A program made the translations under genes and the position numbers. Shown piece after piece: positions 1 to 11,392 of a DNA stretch of 64,000 nt (position 1 is its first letter; every line of letters starts with the position of its first letter). This DNA comes from Apricaphanius iberus (lineage: Eukaryota > Chordata > Actinopteri > Cyprinodontiformes > Aphaniidae). Where the stretch lies: positions 310,001 through 374,000 of the forward strand of contig JAPXFQ010001402.1 of the NCBI GenBank assembly GCA_028564705.1. The letters are read 5' to 3'. The notes under the pieces are model-generated. The model made no database searches and was not told the DNA's origin. It was given only the letters and a program-made list of their open reading frames with translations.

Positions 1-507
1 CCAAGTAATCGGCAGGAAGTAAGGCTTTTAGGGCATATTCACACCAGGAAGGTCCATTAGTTCACTTGCTTTGGTCTGGACCAATTTTTTTTCTCCTTTT
101 TTTGCTTTGGTTCCTATTCACACTGCGACTTAAATGCAGCCGGACTGGAGATTCACAATAAAAAATACACATCCTAAGGTCTTTTAGCCATTCAACAGTT
201 AAGTGTAAGAGGTGTAAAAACAGGAAGCCTTGTGAAAATAGCTCAACATGTTGTTTGTATTTGACTGTTTTTTAAAGAGTGACGGGTAAATCTAAAGGTG
301 ACAGCACGTTTGGTGCGTATCTGTGGCTGAACAGCTTGCATATACAGACTGGGGGGGACATATCGTCACAGTTTACTGATGCAGAAAGAGCGAATCCATC
401 AGCCCTTTGTTCAGAGAGTTTTGACATTCTGATAACTTCAATTGCATAAATGTTCCCGATTTCAGCTATGCTGGGAACTTGACTCTTTTTGCAACTACCC
501 CCTACCA
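1..507. other. No gene recognised; MITE-like sequence at the left edge
   Basis: No coding signal is convincing here. The stretch around 35-125 holds phrases such as 'attcacaccagg' and 'ggtctggacca' that resemble the ends of small non-autonomous DNA transposons in fish. No matching second end is visible in the window, so I leave it unclassified. A minus-strand open frame at 272-574 has no recognisable motif and overlaps a transposon end. Confidence 0.3.
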
Positions 508-2632
508 CAGGGGTTCCAAAACTTTCCAGTCTCTGACCCACAAAATAAAAATTTAAGAGGGCCGTGACCCCCAAATATTGATGGAGTCATTTTTTTTTAG
601 TCACTTAAAAAGTGGTACAATGGCAACATAACCAACATCAAAAGTCGATTTATTGAGAAATATATATTGCTTTTATTAATTCAAGTCCCCTTGTTTTTTA
701 CATCTTTCATTCAATTTGTAGGATGAAGATGGCTGCTAATTGCCATTTCTGGTAATGACCATTTTATTAAGAGAATGTCAAGACCCCACACCAGGGTTGG
801 AGTGGGACTCATTTACAGCCCTGGAATTTCATGGCTCAGCCGGCCCAATTTAAATCACAACCTGTTTTTAAAATCACAGAGTTATAACTTTGGTCTAACT
901 GTTAAGTCTAATAAATCACAGTTTAAAGCCTTAATTTAGTCTACTTTTCTTAAATATATCCCATTTATTAAAAATAATGCTTGCTTTACAACATACATGA
1001 CATTTATTTCAACATCAGTGCACATTTGCAAAATAGCTCTTTACAACCCATTGTTTTCAACAATATCAGAACTTAAAAATTCTGTTCAAATAAGTATGTA
1101 TAGATATCTGAAACCTTACATAACAATCTTTTAAAGGGAAAAAAAAACAATATAAATGTTGCACCCACTTATAACAGCCTTTTTTTTTCCTCTGCAAATT
1201 TGCTATTTACTGTATAACATAACTTTTTGCTAATGATGCTATTGTCTTGTATTTCCTCTATAACAGATGTTTCAGAGAAAACTGTTTAAACCGAAAACAT
1301 TAATAAGCGCCTGAGCAGTGTATGGGTCTCTGCAACTTAGTTTTTTACAGTATCATTTTCGAAAGACATGATCATTTCTTTCTCAGTACACATGAGCATA
1401 AGTGCCTCCAGTTTTGTCTGGGCCAAAGTGGTCCTGAGTCTGTTTTTTATAAATTTCACTGTTGAGAAACTTCTCTCATAGGCTACCTGTGGCCTACAAG
1501 TTGCTATTAACACTGAGAGAGGATGATATGAAAACAAATGGCACAGTTTTTGCAAGAGGATCACAATTTGCTCTGTAGTTCAACATCCTGCTGTCCCATG
1601 AAAGGATCCTCCTCGCTTCCTTGTGTTATTCCACTAACTGTCCTGACAGTGTAACCCTGCAAAGGGGACATCTTTAGTCTGTCCCACTGACATGCAAGAC
1701 TGTGGAGCTCACTACATAACATGCCAACTGTGGCTCTGTTGTCAAACTTCAGGAGACATTTGCTTATTTCTTCTAGAGCTGAGCTGGGGAGTTTATTTTC
1801 CCTCACAAGCAAAGTTTCGGGGATCTAAATAGACAAAGTCTGAGCAAAGTTTGGAATTAGCAGAAAACCTTATTTGGATACTGTCTGTCACTGTGTCCAC
1901 AATGACATTGTGAACTTTAACCTTGAATTCAGTTACAACTATTGCTAGCTGCTCATCTTCTGCAAGCTCTCCGGGCATTCTTTTCTTTTTCCTGAATCTT
2001 CTCTCAGTAAGAGCAGTCTGTAACACCAGCTCACACTCTTCTTCTTCCTGCAGCTTTCCATTTGCATATTTCACAAACTCATCAGTTGCACACTTAGCTC
2101 CTTCAACGTCCCTAGCACACTCCTTGAGACCCTCCAATGTCACCTCAACCAGACATTGAGCTGTGATTATAACCATACCTCTTGCCTGTAAGTATTGAAA
2201 GGGAAGATGTCAGCTCAAAAAATGCAAACAAACATTTCATCTGTGAGAACGATCTCATACCTCAAAAGGGCTTCTAGGAATCCCTTTGCCTTAGCCGTCA
2301 CAGTTGGCTGTTTGGTTCTGTCATCCAGACTGACATGTAAAGTCATAAGAACTTGCAGAAACAAGCATCCCTGAGGATTCCCAAATTATCCAAACACTTT
2401 ACTTAGTGGCTGATCTTTACCCCACCAACTTGTAGGCCCTGTAGTGCACAGTCGTCTGTGATGCGTGTCCTTACTCACCTCTTCCCACCTCTGCATATGC
2501 TTGTATGACTCTCTGAAGAAAATTGCTATATCATTAAGGAGTGTAAAGAGGGATGCACTTTCCAAAACACTACCTGTTGTCTCTCCCAGTACAAGATTCA
2601 AAAGATGTGCGTAACACCATATATGAATCTGA

Positions 2633-2880
2633 TTCAATTCAATTCACTTTTATTTATATAGCGCCAGTTCACAACAAATGTCATCTCAAGGCACTTTACA
2701 ACAAAAGTAATCCCAATACAATTATACAAACATTCCATTCAGTTAAGTTTTCTATGTAAAGAATCCCAGCAGATTGCGTTGAGTCATCGGCGTGAGGTTG
2801 TGCCCGGATCTTGCAGACTCCAACCACAGCAATTCCTCAGCAAACCCTCATACTGAGCAAGCATGTAGCGACAGTGGAGA
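2633..2880 (-). mobile_element. 3' tail of an L2-like LINE, inserted in the hAT transposase
   Basis: On the plus strand it reads 'gattcaattcaattcac', 'tatatagcgcc', 'ctcaaggcactttaca', then 'ctgagcaagcatgtagcgac'. This is the reverse complement of the 3' ends at 18890-19063 and 29220-29455. The insert separates two parts of the hAT transposase that would otherwise be continuous. No reverse-transcriptase sequence is included, so it is a short 5'-truncated copy. Confidence 0.75.
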
Positions 2881-3526
2881 GGAACTGCTCAGAGAGGAAT
2901 GCAGAAAACCCCCGATATGGTCCCTGCTTATTGGTTGCACCATCACTAGATTTACCTACATATGTGCCAATATCAATGTTAAGCTCCAGCAGAATGTTTT
3001 TCAAAAGTTCTGCAAAATGCTGCCCTGTGGATGACTCACAGTCCACAATAGCAATCAGTCTTTCATGAATGACAAATCTTAGGATGATAGAGCACTGGTC
3101 TTTGCTTCTGATATCTTGTGTGGTTTCAATTTTGACTGAATACATGCCAGCTTGTCTCACTTATTTGGTGATAATTGACTTTATCATTTGGCTGATAATA
3201 ACCAAAACTTTATTGAATGTGTCTTTTGACAACAATGTAACAAGGCACCCTCTGCCTTTTGCCCCACTTGCATGCAGTTTTTTGCTATTCTGTATGCAGG
3301 TGTCCACATGTTGTTTTAGGAAAGTGACATATCTACTCAAAAGTAGAATTAACTCTAATATGTTACCATGATTAACTGCAATGTTCTTGAGACTGTAGCC
3401 TGCCTCGTCTTTTCCTCCCCCGTAGCTAAGGCCACATTTGCCAAAAACTTTAATAACATCCGCTATGTGCTCCATCACCTGATGTTTCTGTTTCACTTGC
3501 TGAGAACCCAAGGACATTTGGTTTCG

Positions 3527-4545
3527 AGTCAATCAATCAAACATTACTTATAAAGCGCTTTTCCAACTACAAAAGCTTCTCAAAGTGCTTTACAGGTTAA
3601 AATGACCCCACAAACCCAAACTAAAATAATGATAACCCCCCACCCCCCCAACCCCCCCACCCCAATCCAACCCATCTCCCACTCACACACACATAAAAGC
3701 AACAGTAAACAAGAGCAACAAGGGGCTCAGTACAGATGAGCCAGGAAAGTGTCCTGACTTTGGGAATAATAAGGAGACGGCTTCCAGAGGAGCGCAGAGA
3801 CCACAAGGGTTCATGTCGTAAAAGCATTTCTGAAAGATAAGAAGGCCCAAGACCATTAAGACACCTAAAAACCATTAAAAGAACCTTAAAATCAATCCTA
3901 AAACATACGGGGAACCAAAGCAGTGATTTTAAGACCAGTGTATTGTGTTCCCGCCTCCTGGTCTTCGTCAGGACACGAGCTGCTGAATTTTGTAAAAGCT
4001 GTAAACTTGAGGTAGTCTTTTTCGGAAGACCAGAAAGCAGGGTGTTACAGTACTCGATTCTACTCATGATAAAAGCATGCTCTGTATTGGCCCGAGAGAG
4101 AATTGGGTGGACTCTGGCGATGTTCTTTAGGTGATAAAAACCTATTCTATTGATATTTTAATGTGGGGAATAAAAGTTAGCTCAGAGTTAAAAAGTCACA
4201 CCCAGAGTTTTCACTTGAAGGATTTCAAGACAATGATTGTAGTTTTGGTAAAAGTTTCTCTCTCTGAGCCTCAGGACTGATAACTAAAACCCCAGTTTTG
4301 TCCTGGTTGAGCTGGAGAAAGTTTTCTGCCATCCAGGATTTATTGTCTGAAATGCACTTAAAAAGTGCATCCATTGGCCGTGTGTAATCAGGAGACAATG
4401 GAGATGTACAACTATGTATCATCAGCATAACTTTGAAAGTTAACTCCATGTCTTCTGATGACACTACCAAAAGGGAGCATATACAGGTTAAAAAGCACCG
4501 GGCCTAAAACTGAACCCGTGGCACACCACATGTGATCTTATGGAC
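3527..4545 (-). mobile_element. LINE fragment with RT C-terminus (L2-like), inside the hAT
   Basis: Read on the minus strand, 4545-4480 gives a GVPQGSVLGP-like RT block, followed by a degraded YADD-type site. Next come 'LNQDKTGVLVISPEAQ' (about 4310) and 'EYCNTLLSGLPKKT' with 'LLQNSAARVLTKTRR' (4067-3930), the usual C-terminal signature of L2/CR1-type ORF2. The 3' end near 3527 has 'agcgctttataagtaatg' followed by a short TTGA repeat on the minus strand. Only the last part of ORF2 is present and it is broken by stops. The tail differs from the gaattg-tailed LINE family elsewhere in the window, so this is another family. It interrupts the N-terminal part of the hAT transposase and is therefore younger than it. 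Confidence 0.75.
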
Positions 4546-5717
4546 CTTAGAAGAACAGGTATCTAAACTTACCATAAAGGTCCTGTCTGTGAGGTATGAT
4601 GTGAACAATGATGTGAGTCAACAGGCTTTTCACGTCTGCCTTTTGTTCTTTCAGAAAGTAAGCATCTGCACTATCTCTGTGAGTCTTACTTATTTCATGT
4701 TCCGCTATTATTTGGTGAACGTGTTTCCAGTCTTTCATGCCTATCTTTATGAAAGAATTATCACAAACCACAGATGCAAAAGCCAGACAAACAGAACATT
4801 AAAGGGAATTATTGTTTTCAAAGTAAGTCAGCCACTTGCGGTTGGTTCGATCTTTTCTATTAAAATCTTTTTGTATAGAAATATTTTTGGTTTGATTGGG
4901 ATGATAAAAAAAAAATCTATGCATTTCCTTTGACTGAGGGCAAGCAAAATCATCAAAACTATCAACAGACTCATCTTCAAACTTGCGGTTTGGGTGGCTC
5001 CTGAGCTGCTGCCTCTGTAATCAGCCCCTGAGCAAGATCCTCTATCCCTTTCACATATTCTCCAGTTTACCTAGACTCGCCTGCAGCTATATGAAAACAA
5101 AAATCCATAAATCTGTACGTTTTTAGCACGTTTGATCTGGGGGAAAAAAAGTGATTCAACAAATTTTAAATATTTTCAGGGGAAAAATATCCAGGCTTAT
5201 TCCATATTATTTTTATCTTTTGCCAGAGCCGGGTCAAGGCACAAGCAAACTAAGCCACTGCTTAGGGCCCTCGAACCCACCAGGTGCCCCCCATAAATGC
5301 TGAAATTAAACAGTCAACAGATGAAAACCTTTGTTTCTTGGCAATCAACATATTACATTATTTGTATATACATATAATTTGCCTTGTACGTAATTTTATT
5401 AGTTTCGCATATATAATGATATGGTATGATGTGCAAATGTGACACTATTTATTGAAATTATAATTGCGGTGGTTTGCAGGCAAAATCTTCAAACTTATTT
5501 GAAGATTGAAACTGCGAGCCGATTGTAGGAAAGTATTTGCCAATCTTCACTCATTTGGGCGCTTCTGTTTCCAGAGCCTTTCTCTTATTGATCCTAGCCT
5601 AGCGCAACCCTTGCTTTTTTTACTTTCCATCCTGTAAAACAACTGACTCGCCCACCAGGGACCCTTAACATGACCTGTAACTTAAGATCAGGTTGCGTCA
5701 GGGTGCGTATGCAGTGA

Positions 5718-5721
<4 letters not shown>

Positions 5722-5805
<84 letters not shown>

Positions 5806-5808
5806 GGA
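5722..5808. repeat. (GA)n microsatellite
   Basis: An almost pure GA dinucleotide run, interrupted near 5798 by one 'ac'. It lies inside the hAT boundaries, near the right end. The poly-serine/leucine open frames on the minus strand here are produced by the repeat and are not genes. Confidence 0.97.
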
Positions 5809-5981
5809 CCTGCAAGTGGCGGAGGTGGCCGAGCTACAGTGAGACCAGCGGTTCAATGCGTGGTATGGCAGGCCATTTGAGAGGGGGAGAAAAAAAAAAC
5901 ACTCCGGGCCTGCCCCACACTTACATATATGTGACTCCAAGTGGGGTCCATACCCCAACTTTGGGAACCGCTGCCCTAGCA

Positions 5982-8140
5982 GATGAGAGGGGAACTGCAA
6001 TTTCTGTCAGTTACAGGTAGGTTGAATTTTGGCCAGAAGAGTTTTCCCCTTGGGTTTTGGGCAAATCAAAAGTGGTCATATATTGTTTGGGAGCGTAATA
6101 TAACAAAAATATAAATGTACGTCTTCCTGGTCAACTCTTCCAACATCTCTCAAAAATGTGCAAATATTAAGTTTCTTCAATGGCTGAAGGGGGTTGAGAG
6201 GAAGGTTTTTCAACCTAGAGGGGGGCGGGGTATGCAGTACCTCATTTGCATTTGCAGAGACCACACCCAAACGGGTTACTCTCACACTCCTCAGAAGAGG
6301 GGTAGGAAGGAGGGGCCTGTGGAGCTCCAAAAATTAGGAATTCAGACCTAAGAAATTCCATTGTAAATAGAAGACAACTGATTTATTTATGTCACATCCA
6401 CTTTAAGTTCAATGGGGAGGTATTCTGGCAGTCAGCACATTTACATCCAATCTATATCAAGGTTTTTGGAGTAATCAGCCTAAGATCTAGCTGAGAGCTG
6501 AGTCCCAGTTTACATGTCCCCCAGAAAAGTTGAATTATTAAATGAAATACGTTACACTCTGTGGCGATAGAGGGTAACATGCGCCCCTACATGTTAGCCT
6601 TATACTGGTTAGCCCTGAGAAGCAGGGAGGCAGTAAGCAGATGCTGGTAGGAGTGAAAGAGACAGAGTCAAAGCAGGATATGCACAACCACAATGCAACG
6701 CCTCTTAGTCAGTCCAGAAATGCACTTATTGGCCGCTTACGTTTGTCTTAGCCACAATATTCTTCTTATACTACTACTGTATATTTTGAGATACTCTGGA
6801 GACATTACTGGAGACATCACCAAGACATTACCACTTTCCTGTGTCCATCATTTCCACAGACTGACCCAGTGGGCATAAACCTTTATGGAAATGTTGCCAA
6901 AAGAGTCAGAACACCACTGTTGGTCCTTTTACACCCCCCACCATGCTTCTCTCTAAGTCACTCAACATGCCCATCACCTTCTCTTTCTTCTTCTCTCAGC
7001 ATTTTTCACTCACTGTCTCTCACAATCTTTCTCTCAGTAGGCAGTCTCTCTGTGAAAGCACGGTCCACTTCTGAATCAACGGTTTCTTTGAAGTCAACTC
7101 ATCACTTCTCCTCTATAGATCTTTTCTCTCTTTTTCACATTACCTCCGGACTGCCAAGCTCCTCTTTTTTAATCACATTTCTCTTATTTTCCTGTTGTTT
7201 ACTCTTTTTCTCCTAGCCGATTTTATGCATTGTAATTTTCTGTTTGTTCGTCTTTTCTTTTTCATCTTTTCAGCAATGCCGGTTACCTGTTTGAAGTATT
7301 TTGGATTTAAGATCGGAGTTAAACCGTGGCTATGACATCAGGCTTTAGAACACTTGGTGAGACTCTATTGAAGAATATTTCAAATATATGACAACCAAAG
7401 TAAAAAAAAATAAGTTTCTGTGTGCAAAGTGGTAGAATATATATTGCCTGAATAGCTAAAAAACTTTCAAGACTGGAACAAAAATTGGAATTTTGAGGTG
7501 GACCAGCTATGCCTCTAAATTATACCTTTTCACACCTAAATCATTTAGTATTTTCAGAAGATGTCAGAAGAGTTTTTCCTACAACAACATACTATAACTA
7601 TATATTATACAACTATTTAATGGCCCAAAATCGCACAAAAAATATAATGTGCTATATTTAGCAATGCATTTGAAACACCATCACTAACACAACAACACTG
7701 TACAACTTAAAAGCTATAGTTAATTTTTCAGTGTTTTCTTCAAATATTAACACAAAGATTATACTAAATAATGTAAATTGAAGCAAGTAAACTACATAAA
7801 AAACACCAAAGAAATACGTTATCAATTTTACAGTGCCATATGCTGTAGTCCTTTTAATATTGCTGACAACACTTTAAGACAAACTATTTGTCAGATACCT
7901 TGTATTCAAGTAACACTACTATAAGATGCATACATCTTTAATTTTATTTGTTTTTTTATATAGCGCTGGGTAACAACAGAGGTTCCAATCAAGTGTGCTA
8001 CTGCTAACGTCAAGCTAATTTAATTGAATGTGTTAGAATAGTGCGTTCTCCAGGACTAAAAACTGAAAAATAATCCAATGTTGTTTATATGATAGCTGTG
8101 TCCATCATTTCTACAGTCTGAAAGAACTGACTCCTCACCA
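5982..8140. other. No gene recognised; short repeats and a pyrimidine-rich tract
   Basis: Around 6225-6345 'cctcatttgcatttgcagagaccacaccc' and the following bases resemble a dispersed teleost repeat I cannot name. From about 6920 to 7215 the plus strand is pyrimidine-rich (ctct/tctt runs), which keeps a frame open without any protein motif. Near 7936-7990 'tttatttgtttttttatatagcgctgg' looks like a fragment of a LINE 3' tail on the minus strand. The remainder is AT-rich DNA with no supported feature. Confidence 0.4.
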
Positions 8141-8144
8141 ACCC

Positions 8145-8860
8145 CTCCTTTCCACCAGACGCGTCAGCAGCATGTTACAGCAGCAGCATGTCATACGCAG
8201 CTGTTAGTCACTGCTGTAATCAATATAATCCTTTCCACCGGAGGCGAAAGCAGCATGATTTTGTCCCATCACAGGAGCGTCATGTCGCAGCACTTTTCTA
8301 AATATACGCGGCAGTCCTATTTTCTACGCGCTACGCCTTTGAAATGTGTAAATATAGACATTTTGGATAGGGGAAGACAGGAAGTCAGACAGTTTGGTAT
8401 CCGGAAATTTTCAAAATAAAACAAAGGTGCTTCTTTCCGGTAACTTTACTTTACTACCTGTGCGGCCCTGAGAGAAGTCAGTAGGTTGCGGGAGGGTCTA
8501 CACTACCCCGGATCGCCACTAACATTATACTTTTGCACTTAGAGGGATTTTGTATATTCCCTGACATAACATAAACTTATAGGCGAATGTAAAACGGACA
8601 GAACATAAAACACAGACCTTTTGGAGCCATTTTGTAGTCTTTTTTCCTGCTTGTTGTTGCGTTTAATGACAAAACCACGCGTGACTTTGCTGAGCTCGCA
8701 TGATTTCGGGCTCTCTCTGTGACAGCTGCTTCTCTGCTTCTACGTGCTGCTGATGCCCTTGCTGCTGCTGACGGAAAGGGCCAAGCAGCAGAATACGCAA
8801 GTAAAACATGCTGCTCCTGTAACATGCATGCTATGTCCAGTGGAAAGCAAATTCTTCCTG
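8145..8860. mobile_element. Terminal-inverted-repeat DNA element, copy 1 (PIF/Harbinger-like?)
   Basis: The left end reads 'ctttccaccagacgcg' then 'cagcagcatgttacagcagc'. The right end, on the minus strand, reads 'ctttccactggacatagc' then 'catgcatgttacaggagc', giving imperfect terminal inverted repeats of about 50 bp. The body is clearly related to 35240-36005 ('agcacttttctaaatata', 'gcggcagtcctattttcta', 'gctctctctgtgacagctgc'). I see no transposase in this copy. Assignment to PIF/Harbinger is inference from the MADF-like fragment in the sister copy. The target duplication is not resolved. Confidence 0.65.
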
Positions 8861-9218
8861 AGGCTGGTGGAGGTTACTGAAGCACTTAAATACTTTACCC
8901 AAAGTTGTGGATAAAATACTATGACATTTTTTTTTAACTAGGCCCTTCGCAGAGGATCTGATGCTGGACAGTGGCAAGGCAAGGCAAGGCAAGTTTATTT
9001 GAGGAGCACAATTCATGCACAAGGCAATTCAAAGCGCTTCACAGTTGCATAAATTAAGAAAACAGATAATAAGGAAAAAAAACATCGACTTAAAAAATAA
9101 TTAATTACAATAAAGAAAGCAAGAGTGCAGATAAAATACTTTCAATTGTCATATGGCTCTAACAAGACTGTTCCAGATTTTAGCTACCTGAAACTGAAAT
9201 GCAGCCTCACTGTGTTTA

Positions 9219-10827
9219 CAGGTGCTGGCCAGTAAATTAGAATATCATCAAAAAGTTGAATTATTTCAATAATTCCATTCAAAACGTGAAACTTGTACAT
9301 TATATTCATGCAATGCACACAGACCAATGTATTTCCAATGTTTATTTCTTTTAATTTTGATATTTATAAGTGACAACTAATGAAAACTCCAAATTTGGTA
9401 TCTCAAAAAATTAGAATATTTTAAAGGCCAATGAAAAAAATGTTTTTTTTTAAATGTTGGCCAACTGAAAAGAATGAACATGAAAAGAATGTGCATGTAT
9501 AGCACTCAATACTTAGTCGGGGCTCCTTTTGCCTCCATCACTGCAGTAATGCGGCGTGGCATGGACTCGATCAGTCTGTGGCACTGCTCAGGTGTTATGA
9601 GAGCCCAGGTTGCTCTGATAGTCGTCTTCAGCTCCTCTGCATTGTTGGGTCTAGCGTATTGCATCTTCCGCTTCACAATACCCCATAGATTTTCTATGGG
9701 GTTAAGGTCAGGCGAGTTTGCTGGCCAATCAAGGACAGGGATACCATGGTCCTTGAACCAGGTACTGGTGGTTTTGGCACTGTGTGCAGGTGCCAAGTCC
9801 TGTTGAAAAGTGAAGTCTGCATCCCCATAAAGTAGGTCAGCAGCAGGAAGCATGAAGTGCTCTAAAACTTCCTGGTAGACGGCTGCATTGACCTTGGACC
9901 TCAGGAAACAGAGTGGGCCAACACCGGCAGATGACATGGCACCCCACACCATCACTGACGGTGGAAACTTTACACTGGACCTCATGCAACGTGGATTCTG
10001 TGCTTCTCCGCTCTTCCTCCAGACTCTGGGTCCTTGATTTCCAAAGGAAATGCAAAAATTGCTTTCATCAGAAAACATAACTTTGGACCACTCAGCAGCA
10101 GTCCAGTCCTTTTTGTCCTTGGCCCAGGCGAGACGCTTCTTACGCTGTTTCTTGTTCAAGAGTGGCTTGACACACGGAATGCGACAGCTGAATCCCATGT
10201 CTTTCATGAGTCTCTTCGTGGTGGTTCTTGAAGCGCTGACTCCAGCTGCAGTCCACTCTTTGTGGATCTCCCCCACATTTTTGAATGGGTTTGTCGTCAC
10301 AATTCTCTGCAGGGTGCGGTTATCCCTAGAGCTTGTACACTTTTTTCTACCACATTTTTTCCGTCCCTTCGCCTGTCTGTTAATGTGCTTGGACACAGAG
10401 CTCTGCGAACAGCCAGCTTCTTTAGCAATCACCTTTTGTGTCTTGCCCTCCTTGTACAAGGTGTCAATGGTCGTCTTTTGGACAGCTGTTAAGTCAGAAG
10501 TCTTCCCCATGATTGTGGAGCCTTCAGAACAAGACTGAGGGACCTTTTAAAGGCCTTTGCAGGTGTTTTGAGTTAATCAGCTGATTAGAGTGGCACCAGG
10601 TGTCTTCTATATTGAGCCTTTTCAGAATATTCTAATTTTCTGAGATACTGAATTTGGTGTTTTCATTAGCTGTCAGTTGTAATAATAAAAATGAAAATTA
10701 ATAAACACTTGAAATATATCACTATGTGTGGAAGGAAAGTATACAGTATAGAAGTTTCACGTTTTGAATGGAATTACTGAAATAATTCAACTTTTTGATG
10801 ATATTCTAATTTACTGGCCAGCACCTG
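9219..10827 (-). mobile_element. Complete Tc1-like transposon with IR/DR ends
   Basis: The element is 1609 bp and is flanked by TA on both sides (9217-9218 and 10828-10829). The ends start CAGGTGCTGGCCAGTAAATT and are almost identical for about 75 bp; weaker inverted similarity continues to about 213 bp. Each end holds two copies of AAATTAGAATAT in the same orientation. On the left they start at 9234 and 9408, and on the right (inverted) at 10627 and 10801, so both spacings are exactly 174 bp. This is the inverted-repeat/direct-repeat layout known from Sleeping Beauty-type Tc1 elements. It sits inside a LINE. Confidence 0.95.
9506..10510 (-). CDS. Tc1-like DD34E transposase, apparently intact
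   Basis: A 334-residue uninterrupted frame, close to the usual length of about 340 for Tc1 transposases. It starts MGKTSDLTAVQ inside the element. The N-terminal third holds paired helix-turn-helix DNA-binding domains ('VIAKEAGCSQSSVSKHI', then 'TTKRLMKDMGFSCR') with basic linker residues ('GRKKCGRKK'). The catalytic domain shows the first Asp in 'MFSDESNF', the second in 'FQQDLAPAH' and the Glu in 'NPIENLWG', with 34 residues between the second Asp and the Glu (DD34E). The enzyme would bind the direct repeats at both ends and move the element by cut-and-paste at TA sites. No stop or frameshift is visible, so it may be functional. Plus-strand frames over the same bases are antisense shadows. 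Confidence 0.95.
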   Translation of the reverse strand: MGKTSDLTAVQKTTIDTLYKEGKTQKVIAKEAGCSQSSVSKHINRQAKGRKKCGRKKCTSSRDNRTLQRIVTTNPFKNVGEIHKEWTAAGVSASRTTTKRLMKDMGFSCRIPCVKPLLNKKQRKKRLAWAKDKKDWTAAEWSKVMFSDESNFCISFGNQGPRVWRKSGEAQNPRCMRSSVKFPPSVMVWGAMSSAGVGPLCFLRSKVNAAVYQEVLEHFMLPAADLLYGDADFTFQQDLAPAHSAKTTSTWFKDHGIPVLDWPANSPDLNPIENLWGIVKRKMQYARPNNAEELKTTIRATWALITPEQCHRLIESMPRRITAVMEAKGAPTKY

Positions 10828-11392
10828 TATTGTTGACTCTGTGAACCACCAGGAGACCTCTCCCTGAAGTTTTCAGGGCCCGAGATGGTTCATATGTCTC
10901 TAACATGTCAGAGATGTACTTTGGTGCCAAACCATGAAAAGACTTGTACACATGCAGAGCTGTTTCAAATTCTATTCTCTGAGCGACAGGAAGCCAGTGC
11001 AGAGACCGGAGCACTTGACTAATATGGTCGTATTTCCTGGTTCTTGTCTAACAGCTCGTTTAGAGGGGCCAGTAAGCAAGCCGTTACAGTTGTCTAACCT
11101 GCAGGAGACAAATGCATGGATATATCTCTCTAGGTCTGGTTTCGACACTGTTCCTCTGATCTTAGCAATGTTTTCCAGATGGTAAAAAGCTGTTGATGTT
11201 ATTGCTTTTATTTGGCTGTTTAAGTTCAAGTCCGAGTCCATGATTACCCCTAGATTTCTAACCCGATTTTTTGGTTGAAGACAGAGACTCAAGATGACTG
11301 ATAACACTTTTTCTTTGTGTCTGTGGGCCAAAACAACAATGATGTCAGTTTTGTCTGAGTTTAACCGGAGAAAGTTGTTTCGTATGGGGCCA

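Larger units (their letters stand above)
1337..5000 (-). pseudogene. hAT transposase pseudogene (DUF4371/TTF zinc-finger type)
   Basis: Pieces of one transposase appear in order along the minus strand. Near 4975-4547 is an N-terminal TTF-type zinc-finger remnant ('MKDWKHVHQIIAEHE'). At 3532-2880 is a DUF4371-like segment ('DVIKVFGKCGLSYGG', 'GKSSDGATNKQGPYRGF'), followed at 2637-2386 by 'IHIWCYAHLLNLVL'. Spacer segments lie at 2176-1561, and the C-terminal dimerisation region at 1564-1337 contains 'ERSFSTVKFIKNRLRTTL' before a stop. Intact relatives are RNase H-fold enzymes that cut and paste DNA. This copy has several frame breaks and stops and is split by LINE DNA at about 2633-2880 and 3527-4545. 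It cannot encode a whole protein. Some vertebrate host genes (ZMYM- and ZNF862-like) derive from such transposases, but the breaks argue against domestication here. Confidence 0.8.
508..5973 (-). mobile_element. hAT DNA transposon, decayed, with nested insertions
   Basis: The left end (508) begins CAGGGGTTCCAAAACTT and the right end (5973), read on the minus strand, begins CAGCGGTTCCCAAAGTT, matching at 14 of 17 positions. The flanking 8 bp are CCCTACCA (500-507) and CCCTAGCA (5974-5981), matching at 7 of 8. An 8-bp target duplication and CAG...CTG ends are hallmarks of hAT elements. Inside is a broken minus-strand transposase of the DUF4371/TTF-zinc-finger type. Two LINE pieces (about 2633-2880 and 3527-4545) and a (GA)n run sit within it. 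Two other hAT-end-like motifs, at 792 and 5224, leave open that the transposase belongs to an inner element nested in an outer one. Confidence 0.72.
8973..11392 (-). mobile_element. L2-like LINE fragment, split by a Tc1 element
   Basis: The 3' tail lies at 8973-9060, with a repeated 'ggcaa' unit and, on the minus strand, 'gaagcgctttgaattgcc'. The rest of the 3' part runs to 9218, and after the Tc1 it resumes at 10828-11392. The upstream half carries ORF2 C-terminal motifs on the minus strand: 'RNLGVIMDSDLNLNSQIK', 'ENIAKIRG', 'VSCRLDNCNGLL' and 'LRSLHWLPVAQRIEFETAL'. The order and wording match L2/CR1-type reverse transcriptase ends. The copy is truncated at its 5' side near 11392, has a frame break between the two pieces, and is dead. 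Confidence 0.75.

Noticed and set aside
5594..6000. Minus-strand frames rich in Ser-Leu
   Set aside because: They are generated by the (GA)n repeat read in different frames.
6869..7216. 115-codon plus-strand frame, Ser/Leu/Phe-rich
   Set aside because: Comes from the pyrimidine-rich tract; no signal peptide or domain pattern that would survive scrutiny.
9474..10538. Several plus-strand frames of 65-162 codons
   Set aside because: They are antisense to the Tc1 transposase and show no motif of their own.
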